Assembly: GCA_050732995.1 (NCBI GenBank)
Contig: JBOHSA010000095.1
Coordinates: 1-64,000 of the forward strand
DNA length: 64,000 nucleotides
Source: JBOHSA01 sp050732995
GTDB lineage: Bacteria > Gemmatimonadota > Gemmatimonadetes > Gemmatimonadales > GWC2-71-9
Direction of reading: 5' to 3'
Part shown: positions 8,901 through 16,779 of the stretch, one piece after another
Layout of the letters: the number at the start of each line of letters is the position of its first letter
Position numbering within the stretch: position 1 is the first letter of the stretch
Program-made: the position numbers and the translations under genes
The notes under the pieces: model-generated
The model's database searches: none
Told to the model about the DNA's origin: nothing
Seen by the model: the letters and a program-made list of their open reading frames with translations, nothing else

Positions 8901-9242
8901 TTCCTCACCGGTACCCGCCCAGACTTGCAGCGTGTCGCTGGGCGCGATGGCCAGCTCGCCCAGCGCAACGCACCGCTCGTTGTCGAAGACCGGCCGGAAG
9001 GTGGTGCCGGCGTTGGTGGTCTTCCAGATCCCGCCGGCCGCGGCGGCCACGAAGAAGGTGCGGGACGGGCTCGGGATGCCGACGACGCTCGAGACGCGGC
9101 CCATCATGTTGGCCGGGCCGATGTTGCGCCAGCGGAAGCCGGCGAGCAGCGTCGAATCGAGGGGCGTGGAGACTTGAGCGGAGAGCGCGGGCGGGGCCGC
9201 GAGGGTCAGGACGGCCGCAGCCGCCCACAGGCGTTGGGTCAT
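5958..9242 (-). CDS. Secreted VPS10/BNR beta-propeller protein with Gly-rich linkers
   Basis: Large exported protein, 1094 residues from ATG 9242; upstream in-frame codons look like non-coding sequence. Signal peptide (about 1-22, ending LSAQ). The body is built of many BNR/sortilin-like blades with S-x-D-G-G-x-T-W and related motifs (for example STDGGLSWK, TTDGGQTW, SADGGATW). It is followed by a C-terminal part with two long glycine runs around residues 930-1060 and a FlgD-like Ig fold ending in the DYLVSITVDGKTLSR region. This architecture is often annotated 'glycosyl hydrolase', but I see no catalytic site. Family members are surface or secreted proteins in Gemmatimonadota, Acidobacteriota and Bacteroidota. 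Monocistronic. Confidence 0.85.
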   Translation of the reverse strand: MTQRLWAAAAVLTLAAPPALSAQVSTPLDSTLLAGFRWRNIGPANMMGRVSSVVGIPSPSRTFFVAAAAGGIWKTTNAGTTFRPVFDNERCVALGELAIAPSDTLQVWAGTGEEDSRNTISPGCGIYKSTDGGLSWKLMGLERSGAIGRIVVHPTNPSIVYVAALGQPWAANPERGLYKTTDGGQTWQRVKFVSERAGFVDVAMDPANPEVLFAASWERVRGPYFLKSGGPGSALWKTTDGGRTWTEGKGGGLPETTRGRIGIAIAPSDPKVIYLMVEADTTPNPRPTAGKPAQTRPSGLYRSADGGATWEKTNGNNVRPFYYSQVRVDPKDPNRVYWSSTPVNFSTDGGKTVGNATVGIHVDHHAMWIDPADPSHIIVGNDGGIAQTWDQGGNYDFLNTFALGQLYIVSFDMAFPYRVCGGLQDNGSWCGPSRRRQGDITNADWTTVGGGDGFYTAQDPTDPNIIYVESQGGNMSRLNFATGDRVQLQKPNWRPRYQLFEDSVVIERPDTARPETAAQRRRIQALRARQRSDSVDSALRWNWNTPFLISAHNPEIFYAGANKVMKSTKRGEELYPISADLTTRDTMKIRVSTRATGGITPDITGAETHCTIVSLAESPIRPGLLFAGTDDGNVWLTRNDGGTWENLTGRFPGVPAGTYVSRIEPSRFDTATVYVTFDGHRTNDFTPYVYVTTDFGKTFRSITNNLPKGGPDYVHVLREDPTNRNLLFVGTDVGAYVSLTRGASWQKFMTGLPTVPVHDLKIHPRDRELIAGTHGRAIWIVDIAPLQQLTDSVLAATAYLFQPKTAYQYGQSPLGGGSPGHKAFRSPSPSYGAEIGYRLTTGDRRSRTRVVISDVTGDTIRTLQGPGGPGLHRVTWNFQGRQPPPVALSPSQKRDSVWLVARINVVFDSLAKAGQNQQMLDPIKTALLAGDIQGLAQRFGFGGGGGGGGGGGAGAGAAGRFVERPGETTPRAPGAPGAPGAAAPEGGAGAETAPDPGFLGQLGNLLRRPGQGGGGGGGGGGFGALGFVAQTFGRAAGGGGGGFGGLGGGAATVASGDYLVSITVDGKTLSRVLRVDRIGSTGVLAFPFEDDAGH

Positions 9243-9327
9243 TGACGGTCGGGTGTGAAGGGTGGACGGTGAACCGGCGGCACGTCTTAAATGTACGCGC
9301 CGCCGGCGCCCGCCGTTGGTCGGCCCG

Positions 9328-10764
9328 CTACCCCGGCCACTGCGCCGGTGGGAGGGGGGGAAAGATGCTGGGGGGGCGGGGCGGGCGGGGGCGGCCCTTG
9401 CGGGCCTTGACTTCATACAGGGCGCGATCCGCCGTGGCCATCAGGGCTTCGGTCGTGGCGCCGTCGCGCGGGTGCCAGGCGTGGCCGACGCTGACCGCCA
9501 GCGTCGGCTTCTCCGGGTTGCCCGCCACGTGTTCCATGATGCGCTGGGCGACCTGCAGGGCCTCGGCTTCGTCCGTTTCGGGCAGGACCACGGCGAACTC
9601 GTCGCCGCCGTAACGCGCGGGGATGTCGATCGACCGGCACGAGGCCCGCAGCGCGTCGGCCACCCGGCACAGCGCCCGGCTCCCCACGAGATGCCCATGC
9701 CGGTCGTTGATCCGTTTCAGGCCGTCCAGATCGAGCAGCAGGAGCGCGAACGGCCGGTCGGTGCGCTGGGACCGCTGGATTTCTCCAGCAATCTCGTGGT
9801 TCAGCTGGCGGTAGTTCGCCAGGCCAGTCAGCGGGTCGGTCACGGCCAGCTGGCGCAGCTGGTCCTCGGCGCGCCGGCCTTCCGAGACGAGCGCCGCCAG
9901 CGCCAGGGTCATGATCGCCGTCACGCCCATGAACGCCTGGAGCAGGAGGAGCGACTCGTTGGGCGTTCGTCGGACGAACGGGCCGAACCCCGAGAGGGTG
10001 CCCCACACGGTGATCCCGGACAGCGCGACAATGGCCGTGACGGCGCCGCGCTGCGCGAAGCGGAATGCGGCCCACACGAACAACGGGACGCACAAGAATT
10101 CCAGCGGATAGTTCTTGACATCCGACGGAAACTGGCCGCCGAAGACCACCACCCCGACCAGGACCAGCGCGAGTCCCAGCAGCGCGGCTTCCGCTGCCCG
10201 CCCCCAGTCCCAGCGCGGCCACGGGCTCACGCTCCACGCCAGGAGAAAGGGGGCGACCACCAGATTCCCGGTGACGTCCCCGAGCCACCACGTGAACCAG
10301 ATGGATCCGTAGGCCGCCCACTCGGCGAACCCACCGAGCGTGAGACTTGTGACGCCCCACGTCGGACTGACCATCGTGCTGCCGATGGCGGCCAGCGCGA
10401 TGAATCGGAAGAAGTCCGGCGCGCGCAGCAAGGCCTCGCGCCCGCCGGCGAACCGGTTGACCAGGTAGGCGCCGACGACGCCTTCGAGCGTGTTGCCGAT
10501 GCCGATGGCGAGCGACGTCGCCGCGGACCCGGCCGTGGTCACATTGGCGAGGAAGGCGCCCAGGAGGATGGCGGGCCACACCCGGAGCCCGAACAGCAAG
10601 AAGGCGGTCAGCGCAATGCCCGTCGGCGGCCACACCAGAGAGGCGTTGGGGTGGAGGAAGGCGAGGCTCAGCCCGAGCTTGCCGGCCAGAAAGTACACGA
10701 CAGCGAGGGCGACAAGCGTTGCCGCGTAGCGAACCGATCGGGCGCCGGTGATCCCGTGGGGCAT
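9328..10764 (-). CDS. MASE1 membrane sensor diguanylate cyclase
   Basis: Makes c-di-GMP from two GTP at the inner membrane. A MASE1-type sensor of about eight transmembrane helices fills residues 1-290. A GGDEF domain follows (about 305-455) with the active-site motif YGGDEF at residues 386-390. An inhibitory I-site RSID lies exactly five residues before it, so the cyclase should be active and product-inhibited. The C-terminus is a proline-rich tail encoded by a G/C-rich tract. Start ATG has AGGGAG nine bases upstream. A 16-bp perfect palindrome lies about 60 bp upstream of the start, matching one near the other cyclase gene. Confidence 0.92.
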   Translation of the reverse strand: MPHGITGARSVRYAATLVALAVVYFLAGKLGLSLAFLHPNASLVWPPTGIALTAFLLFGLRVWPAILLGAFLANVTTAGSAATSLAIGIGNTLEGVVGAYLVNRFAGGREALLRAPDFFRFIALAAIGSTMVSPTWGVTSLTLGGFAEWAAYGSIWFTWWLGDVTGNLVVAPFLLAWSVSPWPRWDWGRAAEAALLGLALVLVGVVVFGGQFPSDVKNYPLEFLCVPLFVWAAFRFAQRGAVTAIVALSGITVWGTLSGFGPFVRRTPNESLLLLQAFMGVTAIMTLALAALVSEGRRAEDQLRQLAVTDPLTGLANYRQLNHEIAGEIQRSQRTDRPFALLLLDLDGLKRINDRHGHLVGSRALCRVADALRASCRSIDIPARYGGDEFAVVLPETDEAEALQVAQRIMEHVAGNPEKPTLAVSVGHAWHPRDGATTEALMATADRALYEVKARKGRPRPPRPPSIFPPLPPAQWPG

Positions 10765-10817
10765 GGACCGCGCTCCCTGAGGGTGAGAGCAAGTTCCCGC
10801 AACGCGGCGGCGGGTGA

Positions 10818-10833
10818 CGTGACGGCCGTCACG
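10818..10833. promoter_or_regulatory. 16-bp perfect palindrome upstream of MASE1-GGDEF gene
   Basis: CGTGACGG/CCGTCACG, a loopless perfect palindrome in the 79-bp gap between the hybrid kinase stop and the cyclase start. Its core GTGA-N6-TCAC has the half-site spacing of CRP/FNR-family operators. No T-run follows, which argues against a terminator. Confidence 0.55.
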
Positions 10834-10843
10834 CGCCGCACGG

Positions 10844-12403
10844 CTAGCCCGCTTTTCCCTCCCCCGCGTACAACACCGCCCGCACCTTGGCCGCCAGCGC
10901 GGCGGGCGTGAACGGCTTCTGCATGAAGGCCGTACCGGGGTCGAGCACGCCGTGCCGCTCCACGGCGTCGTCCGAATAGCCGGAGAGGTAGAGGACCCGC
11001 ACGCCCGGACGCCGTTGCACGAGCTGGCGCATCAGCTCGCGCCCGTTCATGCCCGGCATCACGACATCGGTCACCAACAGGTCCACCGGGCCGGGATGCT
11101 CCTCGGCGAGCCGCAGCGCCTCCGCCCCCCCGGCCGCGACCAGCACGGCGTAACCGGCCTGCTCCAGCACCTTACGGGCCAGGGTCCGCACGAGCGGGTC
11201 GTCCTCGGCGATGAGGATGGTCCCGGTGCCGGCGACGGGCGTGGCAACGGGCGCGGCGTCGCCGGCGACGTCCACGGCCGCTTCCACGCGCGGCAGGTAC
11301 ATGCGGAACGTGGCTCCCCCGCCCGGTCGGCTGTCGACGGTGATGTGACCGCCGCTCTGCCGCACGATGCCGTACGCGGTCGCCAGGCCGAGACCCGTGC
11401 CCTTGCCGCGGGCCTTGGTGGTGAAGAACGGCTCGAACGCCCGGGCCAGCGTGTCGCGGTCCATCCCAACGCCGGTGTCGGACACTCGGAGCAGGACGTA
11501 GCGCCCGGCGGGCAGTTCGCCGGCGTCTCCCTCGGTCAGGTCGACGTTGGACGTCGCGAGGGTGAGGCGCCCACCCTCGGGCATCGCGTCCCGGGCGTTG
11601 ACGGCCAGATTCACGAGCACCTGCTCCAGTTGTCCGGGATCGACCCGGATCGCGCCCAGGTCGGGCGCGCGCTCGAGGGTCAGGGTGATGTCCTCGCCGA
11701 TGAGGCGGCGCAGCATCCTGCCCACGTTTTTCACCAGGGCGCCGAGGTCGACCACCGCCGGCGTGAGCACCTGCCGGGCGCTGAAAGCCAGCAGCTGGCG
11801 GATCAGGTCCTGCGCTCGCGTCGCCGCCTCCCGGATGATCCCCAGCTCCTCCTGGGCGGCCGCGTCGGGCGGCGTCTCCAGCAGCAGGAGCTCGGTGGAG
11901 CCGAGGACCGCCGTGAGCACGTTGTTGAAGTCGTGCGCCACGCCCCCCGCGAGCCGGCCCAGCGCCTCCAACTTCTGGGATTCGAGAAGCTGCCGCTCGA
12001 GCTGCCGGGCCTCACGCCGCGTCGCACTGTCCTCCAGCGCCCGCGCGACGGCCGGCCCGAGACGCTGCAGCCGGTCCTTCATGACGTAATCCCGGGCGCC
12101 GGCCCGCATCGCCGCCACCGCCGTATCTTCTCCCACGCTCCCGGACACGACGATGAACGGAATGTCCGCGCCGCGCTCCTGCAGCACACCGAGCGCCGCG
12201 GGGGCGTCGAACTCGGGCATGTAGTAATCGCTGAGCACCACGTCCCACGGCTGTTGGGCGAGAGCGTCGCGCATCGCGGCGGCGCTCTCCACGCGGACGT
12301 GCTGCGGTGCGAAGCCGGCGCCCCGCAGCGCCCGGAGCATCAGCTCGACGTCGGACACGGAGTCTTCGACGATCAGCACGTGAAGATCTCGGGGTGCGCT
12401 CAC
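10844..12403 (-). CDS. Hybrid histidine kinase, REC-HisKA-HATPase-REC
   Basis: Soluble two-component protein of 519 residues with no transmembrane segment. Order: receiver domain (about 6-122; phospho-acceptor Asp59 in LSDYYMP); HisKA with the H-box GGVAHDFNN (His157); HATPase with N-box [11 protein letters not shown]1 DTGVGM and G2 GKGTGLGL; and a second receiver (about 395-510; Asp in VTDVVMPG). There is no output domain, so it likely receives phosphate through the first receiver and feeds a phosphorelay. Its ATG overlaps the stop of the upstream amidohydrolase by four bases, an unusual partner. The product could act on the neighbouring cyclases, but that is only proximity. Confidence 0.92.
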   Translation of the reverse strand: MSAPRDLHVLIVEDSVSDVELMLRALRGAGFAPQHVRVESAAAMRDALAQQPWDVVLSDYYMPEFDAPAALGVLQERGADIPFIVVSGSVGEDTAVAAMRAGARDYVMKDRLQRLGPAVARALEDSATRREARQLERQLLESQKLEALGRLAGGVAHDFNNVLTAVLGSTELLLLETPPDAAAQEELGIIREAATRAQDLIRQLLAFSARQVLTPAVVDLGALVKNVGRMLRRLIGEDITLTLERAPDLGAIRVDPGQLEQVLVNLAVNARDAMPEGGRLTLATSNVDLTEGDAGELPAGRYVLLRVSDTGVGMDRDTLARAFEPFFTTKARGKGTGLGLATAYGIVRQSGGHITVDSRPGGGATFRMYLPRVEAAVDVAGDAAPVATPVAGTGTILIAEDDPLVRTLARKVLEQAGYAVLVAAGGAEALRLAEEHPGPVDLLVTDVVMPGMNGRELMRQLVQRRPGVRVLYLSGYSDDAVERHGVLDPGTAFMQKPFTPAALAAKVRAVLYAGEGKAG

Positions 12404-13629
12404 CGTCGGTATACCTGTCCGCCCTTCATCACGAAGACGACGCGCCGGAGCGCCGTGATGTCCTCGAGGGGATTGCCGTCGAACGCGACCAGATCGGCCT
12501 GGAGGCCCGGCGCGATCGCGCCGATGCTGTCCTGGAGCCCGAGCGAGCGGGCAGCGAGCGAGGTCGCCGACACGAGCGCCGCCAGCGGCGCCTGGCCACC
12601 CCGTTGCACGCGGTAGATCAACTCCTCCCAGTTCCGTCCGTGGGCGCCCGCCACGGCGTCCGTCCCGAACACCACCTGCAACGTCGGCCGCCGGAGCGCG
12701 CGCTGGAACACCGCGAGCATCAGCGGGAGCGCCTGCTCCATCTGGCGGAACCCCTCCTCGGTGTAGTTTCCGGTGCCGAGAAACCGCGCCTTGTTCGCGA
12801 AATAGTTCTCGAACACGAGGTGGACGTGCGGATCGAAGAACGTCCCGCTCGCCGCCATCAGATCCAGGGCGGCGTCATCCACCAGCGCGCCGTGTTCGAT
12901 CGTGGTGCAGCCCGCGCGGACCGCCCGCCGCACGGCCTCCGCCGCGTGAGCGTGGATCACCGCGCGTCGCCCCAGCGCCCGGGCCTCGCCGCAGGCTGCG
13001 CGCAGCTGGTCCTCGCTGAGCGTGGGCCCCCCGCCCTCGCGGATGCTCTTGGAGGCGAAGATCTTGATCGCGTCCGCCCCGTCGGTCGTGCGGCGCCGCA
13101 CCTCGCGGCGCAAGCCCGCCGTGTCGCCCGCCGCTTCGGTCACCCACTCGAGGGACGTCAGCACACGGGGACTCGGGATGCCGCCCCGCGCGATCGCGTC
13201 GCGGAGATCGCGGTCGAGCGTCGCGCCGAGGCTTTGGACCGTCGTGATCCCCGCCATGAGGGTGCGATAGGCGTTTTCCACCGCGTACAGCACGCTCTGC
13301 TGGATCGGCTCCGCCCCGCCAGCCTCGTTGTGCGCCCGGCCGTCGCGGTCGAAGTGCGAGCCGATGTGAATGTGCGTGTCGATCCCGCCGGGCATCACGG
13401 TGAGGCCGCTCAGATCGTAGGTCGCCCGGGTACCCCCAGCCCCCGCCCGTCCGGAGTCGAGCCGTACGATGCGCGAGCCCTGCACGACGATCGTGGCATT
13501 CCGAAGCACACCGCCCCGGCCGTCGAGCACGACCCCCGCACGCAAGGTGACCGTCGGAGCGGTCGACTGGGTGCGGGCCACGGCGGGGAAGACGAGCGAC
13601 CAGGCGAGCGTGCAACCAACGAGCCTCAT
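12400..13629 (-). CDS. Secreted imidazolonepropionase-like amidohydrolase
   Basis: Metal-dependent hydrolase of the amidohydrolase superfamily, 409 residues from ATG 13629. This start has a perfect AGGAGG six bases upstream; longer in-frame extensions lack support. A signal peptide (about 1-21, ending ARTQ) sends it to the envelope. Metal ligands: THIHIG with His86 and His88, the KIF lysine region near 205, HAHAAEA near 235, IEHGAL near 257, and the catalytic aspartate in FGTDAVAG near 328. The C-terminal beta-sandwich carries the typical ADLVAFDGNPLEDI closing motif. Members include prolidase-like and imidazolonepropionase-like enzymes; the substrate is not predictable. Overlaps the kinase gene downstream. 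Confidence 0.87.
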   Translation of the reverse strand: MRLVGCTLAWSLVFPAVARTQSTAPTVTLRAGVVLDGRGGVLRNATIVVQGSRIVRLDSGRAGAGGTRATYDLSGLTVMPGGIDTHIHIGSHFDRDGRAHNEAGGAEPIQQSVLYAVENAYRTLMAGITTVQSLGATLDRDLRDAIARGGIPSPRVLTSLEWVTEAAGDTAGLRREVRRRTTDGADAIKIFASKSIREGGGPTLSEDQLRAACGEARALGRRAVIHAHAAEAVRRAVRAGCTTIEHGALVDDAALDLMAASGTFFDPHVHLVFENYFANKARFLGTGNYTEEGFRQMEQALPLMLAVFQRALRRPTLQVVFGTDAVAGAHGRNWEELIYRVQRGGQAPLAALVSATSLAARSLGLQDSIGAIAPGLQADLVAFDGNPLEDITALRRVVFVMKGGQVYRR

Positions 13630-13838
13630 GCTGAGCCTCCTGCCTCGGGTCTGGCGAACTGCGAGACTAATGGTGGTTCGCGCGGTCTGACACAGTAGGA
13701 TCGCGCGGAACCCGTTCTTGTGCAAGCACTTCCGCACCGGGACCTGTTCTTGCTCGTGCTGAGCCGCGATTGTAGGGATCGGGCTCGGGCCACAGGTTAG
13801 GGACCACCCGATACACATCGCGCGGACCGGGAGCGGCG

Positions 13839-14591
13839 TTGGGCAAGTCGACCACGATCAAACACTACGTGATGGCGCTGGGCCTGGCCACTATGGGCGC
13901 GCTACCGGCTTGCTCGCATGCCTGGCCGGAGACTGCCGCACGCCCGGCGGTGGACACGGCGGCGGCCCGGCGGGCGGCGCTGCTGCCCGCGCCCACCCGG
14001 GATCCCGAGATGGAGCAGCGCCTCACCCGGCTGGAGCTGCGCGTGCTGGAGAAGGAGGCGCAGGTGGCCGAGCTCCAGGGGCAACTGGAGGAAGCGCGGC
14101 GGGAGGTCGTGCGGGCCATGGCCCGGCTCCAATCCCTCGCCAGCCGGGCCGAGGCCGCCTCGGCGATGGCGGAGGTGGAGGTCGCGCTCCAGTCTCTGCG
14201 GACCACGAGCGCCGTCATGGCGGCGCCCGAGATCGCGCAGGCCCGGCGGCTCCTGGAGATGTCCACGACGGAGTTCAATCGGCAGAACTACGGGGGCGCG
14301 CTCTACCTCGCCAACCAGGCGAAGAGTCTCGTCGGGCTGGGCCGCGGCCGGCTGGCGGATGCCGAGCGGGGGGTGCTGCGGCCGGGCGAGATCCTCTTCG
14401 CGGTCCCGCTGCAGCTCCAGGCGCTGGGCCAGAGCAATGTGCGCGAGGGCCCCGGCATGAACTTCCGGGTGCTCTTCACCCTGGAGAAGGGCGCGGCGCT
14501 CACCGGCCACTCCTACGCGGGAGAATGGGTGCGCATCAGCGACCGCGGCGGCCGCAGCGGGTGGATCTTCGCCTCCCGTGTGGGGCGCTAG
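13839..14591 (+). CDS. SH3-domain lipoprotein with coiled coil
   Basis: Exported lipoprotein of 250 residues if TTG 13839 is used, 239 from ATG 13872. The first start gives a better basic n-region. Lipobox LPAC at the end of the signal peptide. An alpha-helical coiled coil follows (about 55-105, heptad-rich with many Glu/Arg), then a helical segment resembling DUF4398-type lipoproteins (the MSTTEFNRQNYGGALYLANQAK region). A C-terminal bacterial SH3 domain (about 190-248) has the NVREGPGMNFRVL signature. Probably anchors to an envelope membrane and binds peptidoglycan or a partner; exact role unknown. Its TAG stop shares the palindrome CTAG with the stop of the convergent cyclase gene. Confidence 0.82.
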   Translation: MGKSTTIKHYVMALGLATMGALPACSHAWPETAARPAVDTAAARRAALLPAPTRDPEMEQRLTRLELRVLEKEAQVAELQGQLEEARREVVRAMARLQSLASRAEAASAMAEVEVALQSLRTTSAVMAAPEIAQARRLLEMSTTEFNRQNYGGALYLANQAKSLVGLGRGRLADAERGVLRPGEILFAVPLQLQALGQSNVREGPGMNFRVLFTLEKGAALTGHSYAGEWVRISDRGGRSGWIFASRVGR

Positions 14592-16318
14592 CCCGTTTCC
14601 TTTCTCGATTCCTTTGGCCGCCGGCGCACGGCCTGCACCACCCGGTCGCGCCCCCCATGTTTCGCTTCGTACAGAGCCTCATCCGCGCAGGCGAGAAGCG
14701 CCTCCGGCAGGTCGGCATGGTCGGGGAACTGCGCCACGCCGATACTCAATGTCACCTTCCCGCCCCGGAACACTTCGTCGGCGAGGCTTGCGCGCAACCG
14801 TTCGCCGGCCTGCACCGCGGCGTCCGCGTCGGTCTCGGGCATCAGCACCACGAACTCTTCGCCCCCGAAACGCGCCACGCAGTCGACGTCGCGCGTCGTC
14901 TCGCGAAGAATGGCCCCGACGCGCCGCAACACCTCGTCCCCCGCCAGGTGGCCGAAGCGATCGTTGTACTGCTTGAAGTAGTCGATGTCGGCGATCACCA
15001 GCGCCAAGGCATGGCGGTTGCGCCGGGCGCGCCGCACTTCGCTCTCGAGCGTCTCCATCAGCTGCCGGCGGTTGAACAGCCCCGTCAACCCGTCCGTCAC
15101 CGAGAGCCGTTCCAGCCCCTGCCGTCCCTCGCGCAGCCGGGCCACCATGTCGTTGAACACCGTCGTCAAAGCCCCGATCTCGCCGCCCGTCACGACGGGG
15201 AGGTCGACGGCGAGATCGCCGGCGGCCACTTTCGCCGCTCCCTGGGTCAGGCGGACGACCGGCCGGACGATGAGCAGGCCGAGCACGTACGCGACGAGCC
15301 CCAGGACGACGAGCAGCGCCGCGAGGATCAGGATCGTCAGGTTCCGCAGCCGCAGCACCTGGCGATAGGCCTCCGCCGTGGGCATTTCGGCCAGCACGGC
15401 CCATCCGAGGCGCGGCGCACGCGCCAGCGTGCCGACCGTCCGGATGCCCTCGAAGTTTGTGTACTCCACGGCCTCTCCGACCAGGTTGAGCAGCTCCGGA
15501 GACTCGGCCGTGCGCCCGGCGGACAGGGGTTCGACGCTGCCGGCCCCGAACCCGGTGATCAGCGCTCCCTCCCCCGTCAGGACGTGGACGTGGCCCGCCG
15601 CGCGACGCGACAAGCCTGAGAGCGCGTCCTCGACGGTGCGGAGATTGACCTGGGCCGACAGCGCTCCCAATAGCCGCCCGCTCGGGGCTCGGATCGGCAC
15701 GGCGACCGGGACGACCGGTCGCCCCAGGGCACTGTCCCGATGCACCGCGCCCACGACCGGGTGGTCCGCCCGGACCTGCGTCAGCCAGTCGGAGGGAAAG
15801 CCGGTCATCCCCTCGCCTCCTCCCCCGCCCCCCGCGCCCCCCCCGCCCCCCCCGCGCCGCCGGCCGGCGCTCGTCGCCACGACTCGCCCCGCCGGGTCGA
15901 TGACCAGGAGCTCCTCGTAGTCGGCGAACCGGTGCTTGACGGAATTGAGGTAGTCCGTGAGCCGAGCGAGCGTTTGGGCCCGCCCCCCGCGCTCCAGGTT
16001 GTCGGTCACCTCGACGGACCGGGCGAATACCCGGAGATCCGAGACCCGCTCCTTGAGCCAGATATCGAGCTCGCGGGCCGCCTGAGAGCTCACGCCGCGC
16101 AGCTGCTCGGTGAGTCGTTCCGTCAGCGCGCGCTTGTTCTCCCGGTAGGACAGCCAGGAGGTGGCCAGCGAAGGGATCAGCGCGGACAGCACGGCAAAGG
16201 CCAAGATCTTGTTGCGGATGCTGTCCAGCCGCATGGCGCGCAGCCAGCCGGCGATCACCTCTTCCCAGACGCTGAACCGTGCCAATCCCGCCCCCTCGTG
16301 CGATACTGCAAGATTCAC
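14588..16318 (-). CDS. Cache-HAMP-GGDEF diguanylate cyclase
   Basis: Membrane diguanylate cyclase, 576 residues from GTG 16318 (a start at the in-frame ATG 16234, giving MRLDSIRNK, is also plausible). One N-terminal transmembrane helix (about 38-55), a periplasmic Cache-type sensor (about 60-325) interrupted by a poly-glycine loop, and a second helix (about 330-353). A HAMP domain (355-405) and GGDEF domain (415-570) follow. The active motif FGGEEF sits at about 485-489, and an I-site RDVD lies five residues before it, so it should be active and product-inhibited. The gap before it carries a TGTGA-N6-TCACA palindrome. Overlaps the SH3 gene's stop convergently. Confidence 0.92.
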   Translation of the reverse strand: MNLAVSHEGAGLARFSVWEEVIAGWLRAMRLDSIRNKILAFAVLSALIPSLATSWLSYRENKRALTERLTEQLRGVSSQAARELDIWLKERVSDLRVFARSVEVTDNLERGGRAQTLARLTDYLNSVKHRFADYEELLVIDPAGRVVATSAGRRRGGGGGGAGGGGGGEGMTGFPSDWLTQVRADHPVVGAVHRDSALGRPVVPVAVPIRAPSGRLLGALSAQVNLRTVEDALSGLSRRAAGHVHVLTGEGALITGFGAGSVEPLSAGRTAESPELLNLVGEAVEYTNFEGIRTVGTLARAPRLGWAVLAEMPTAEAYRQVLRLRNLTILILAALLVVLGLVAYVLGLLIVRPVVRLTQGAAKVAAGDLAVDLPVVTGGEIGALTTVFNDMVARLREGRQGLERLSVTDGLTGLFNRRQLMETLESEVRRARRNRHALALVIADIDYFKQYNDRFGHLAGDEVLRRVGAILRETTRDVDCVARFGGEEFVVLMPETDADAAVQAGERLRASLADEVFRGGKVTLSIGVAQFPDHADLPEALLACADEALYEAKHGGRDRVVQAVRRRPKESRKETG

Positions 16319-16344
16319 CCGCTGCGAGCCACCGCAAGCCGGAG

Positions 16345-16360
16345 TGTGATCCCCGTCACA
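16345..16360. promoter_or_regulatory. CRP/FNR-like palindrome TGTGA-N6-TCACA
   Basis: Matches the conserved half-sites and spacing of the CRP consensus exactly. It lies between the divergent Cache-GGDEF gene and the zinc-ribbon gene. Its core 14-mer differs from the palindrome at 10819-10832 only within the six central bases. Confidence 0.6.
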
Positions 16361-16416
16361 TCCGTTGCTTGGGTTCCCCCCGTTCTTGGATTCGGGAAGC
16401 GCTCGGGGGGCGGTCG

Positions 16417-16770
16417 ATGCAGCAGGGACTGTGGGCCCGTTTGCGGGGCGAGGTCGACGTACAGCTGCGGCGCGGCGGCTGGTATCGCGTCGTGCGCGAG
16501 ACGCCGCTCGAGGCCGTGCTGGACGCGAATGGGCGGCAGGTCAATGTGCCGAAATCCTTCCTCCAGATCGTCTCCGCTCGACCCGAAGTCTGGACCGTCG
16601 TGCCCCGTCCGCCGCGCTCGGGCCGGCTTCCCATGACGTGGGGTCCGCGTTACGCGGTGTGCCCCAATTGCCGAGCGCGCGCGCCGCTGGGTAAACCGGT
16701 GCCGAGCATGCGCTGCCCGACGTGCAACGGGGTATTCGAAATCGGTTGGGGGGACGGCTACTCGTCGTAA
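16417..16770 (+). CDS. Small zinc-ribbon protein
   Basis: A 117-residue cytoplasmic protein. The first half is a compact beta-rich segment (RRGGWYRVVRETPLEAVLD followed by NVPKSFLQIV). The second half carries a zinc ribbon with CPNC (Cys82, Cys85) and CPTC (Cys100, Cys103), the pattern of MJ0042-like short zinc fingers. Start ATG 16417 follows a G-rich stretch; the longer frame starts inside the promoter region and is unlikely. Function unknown; the domain suggests nucleic-acid or protein binding. Divergent from the Cache-GGDEF gene across the CRP-like site. Confidence 0.7.
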   Translation: MQQGLWARLRGEVDVQLRRGGWYRVVRETPLEAVLDANGRQVNVPKSFLQIVSARPEVWTVVPRPPRSGRLPMTWGPRYAVCPNCRARAPLGKPVPSMRCPTCNGVFEIGWGDGYSS

Positions 16771-16779
16771 CGTTTCCCG

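Noticed and set aside
9262..10911. 549-codon plus-strand open frame over the MASE1-GGDEF gene
   Set aside because: Antisense shadow: the opposite frame has clear MASE1 and GGDEF motifs and a ribosome-binding site.
10952..12616. Long plus-strand open frame over the hybrid kinase
   Set aside because: Antisense shadow of a gene with all kinase and receiver motifs.
13630..13838. Possible operator from two GTTCTTG repeats in the divergent gap
   Set aside because: The repeats are short and imperfect in their surroundings; no promoter could be fixed with confidence. Nothing else seen in this gap.
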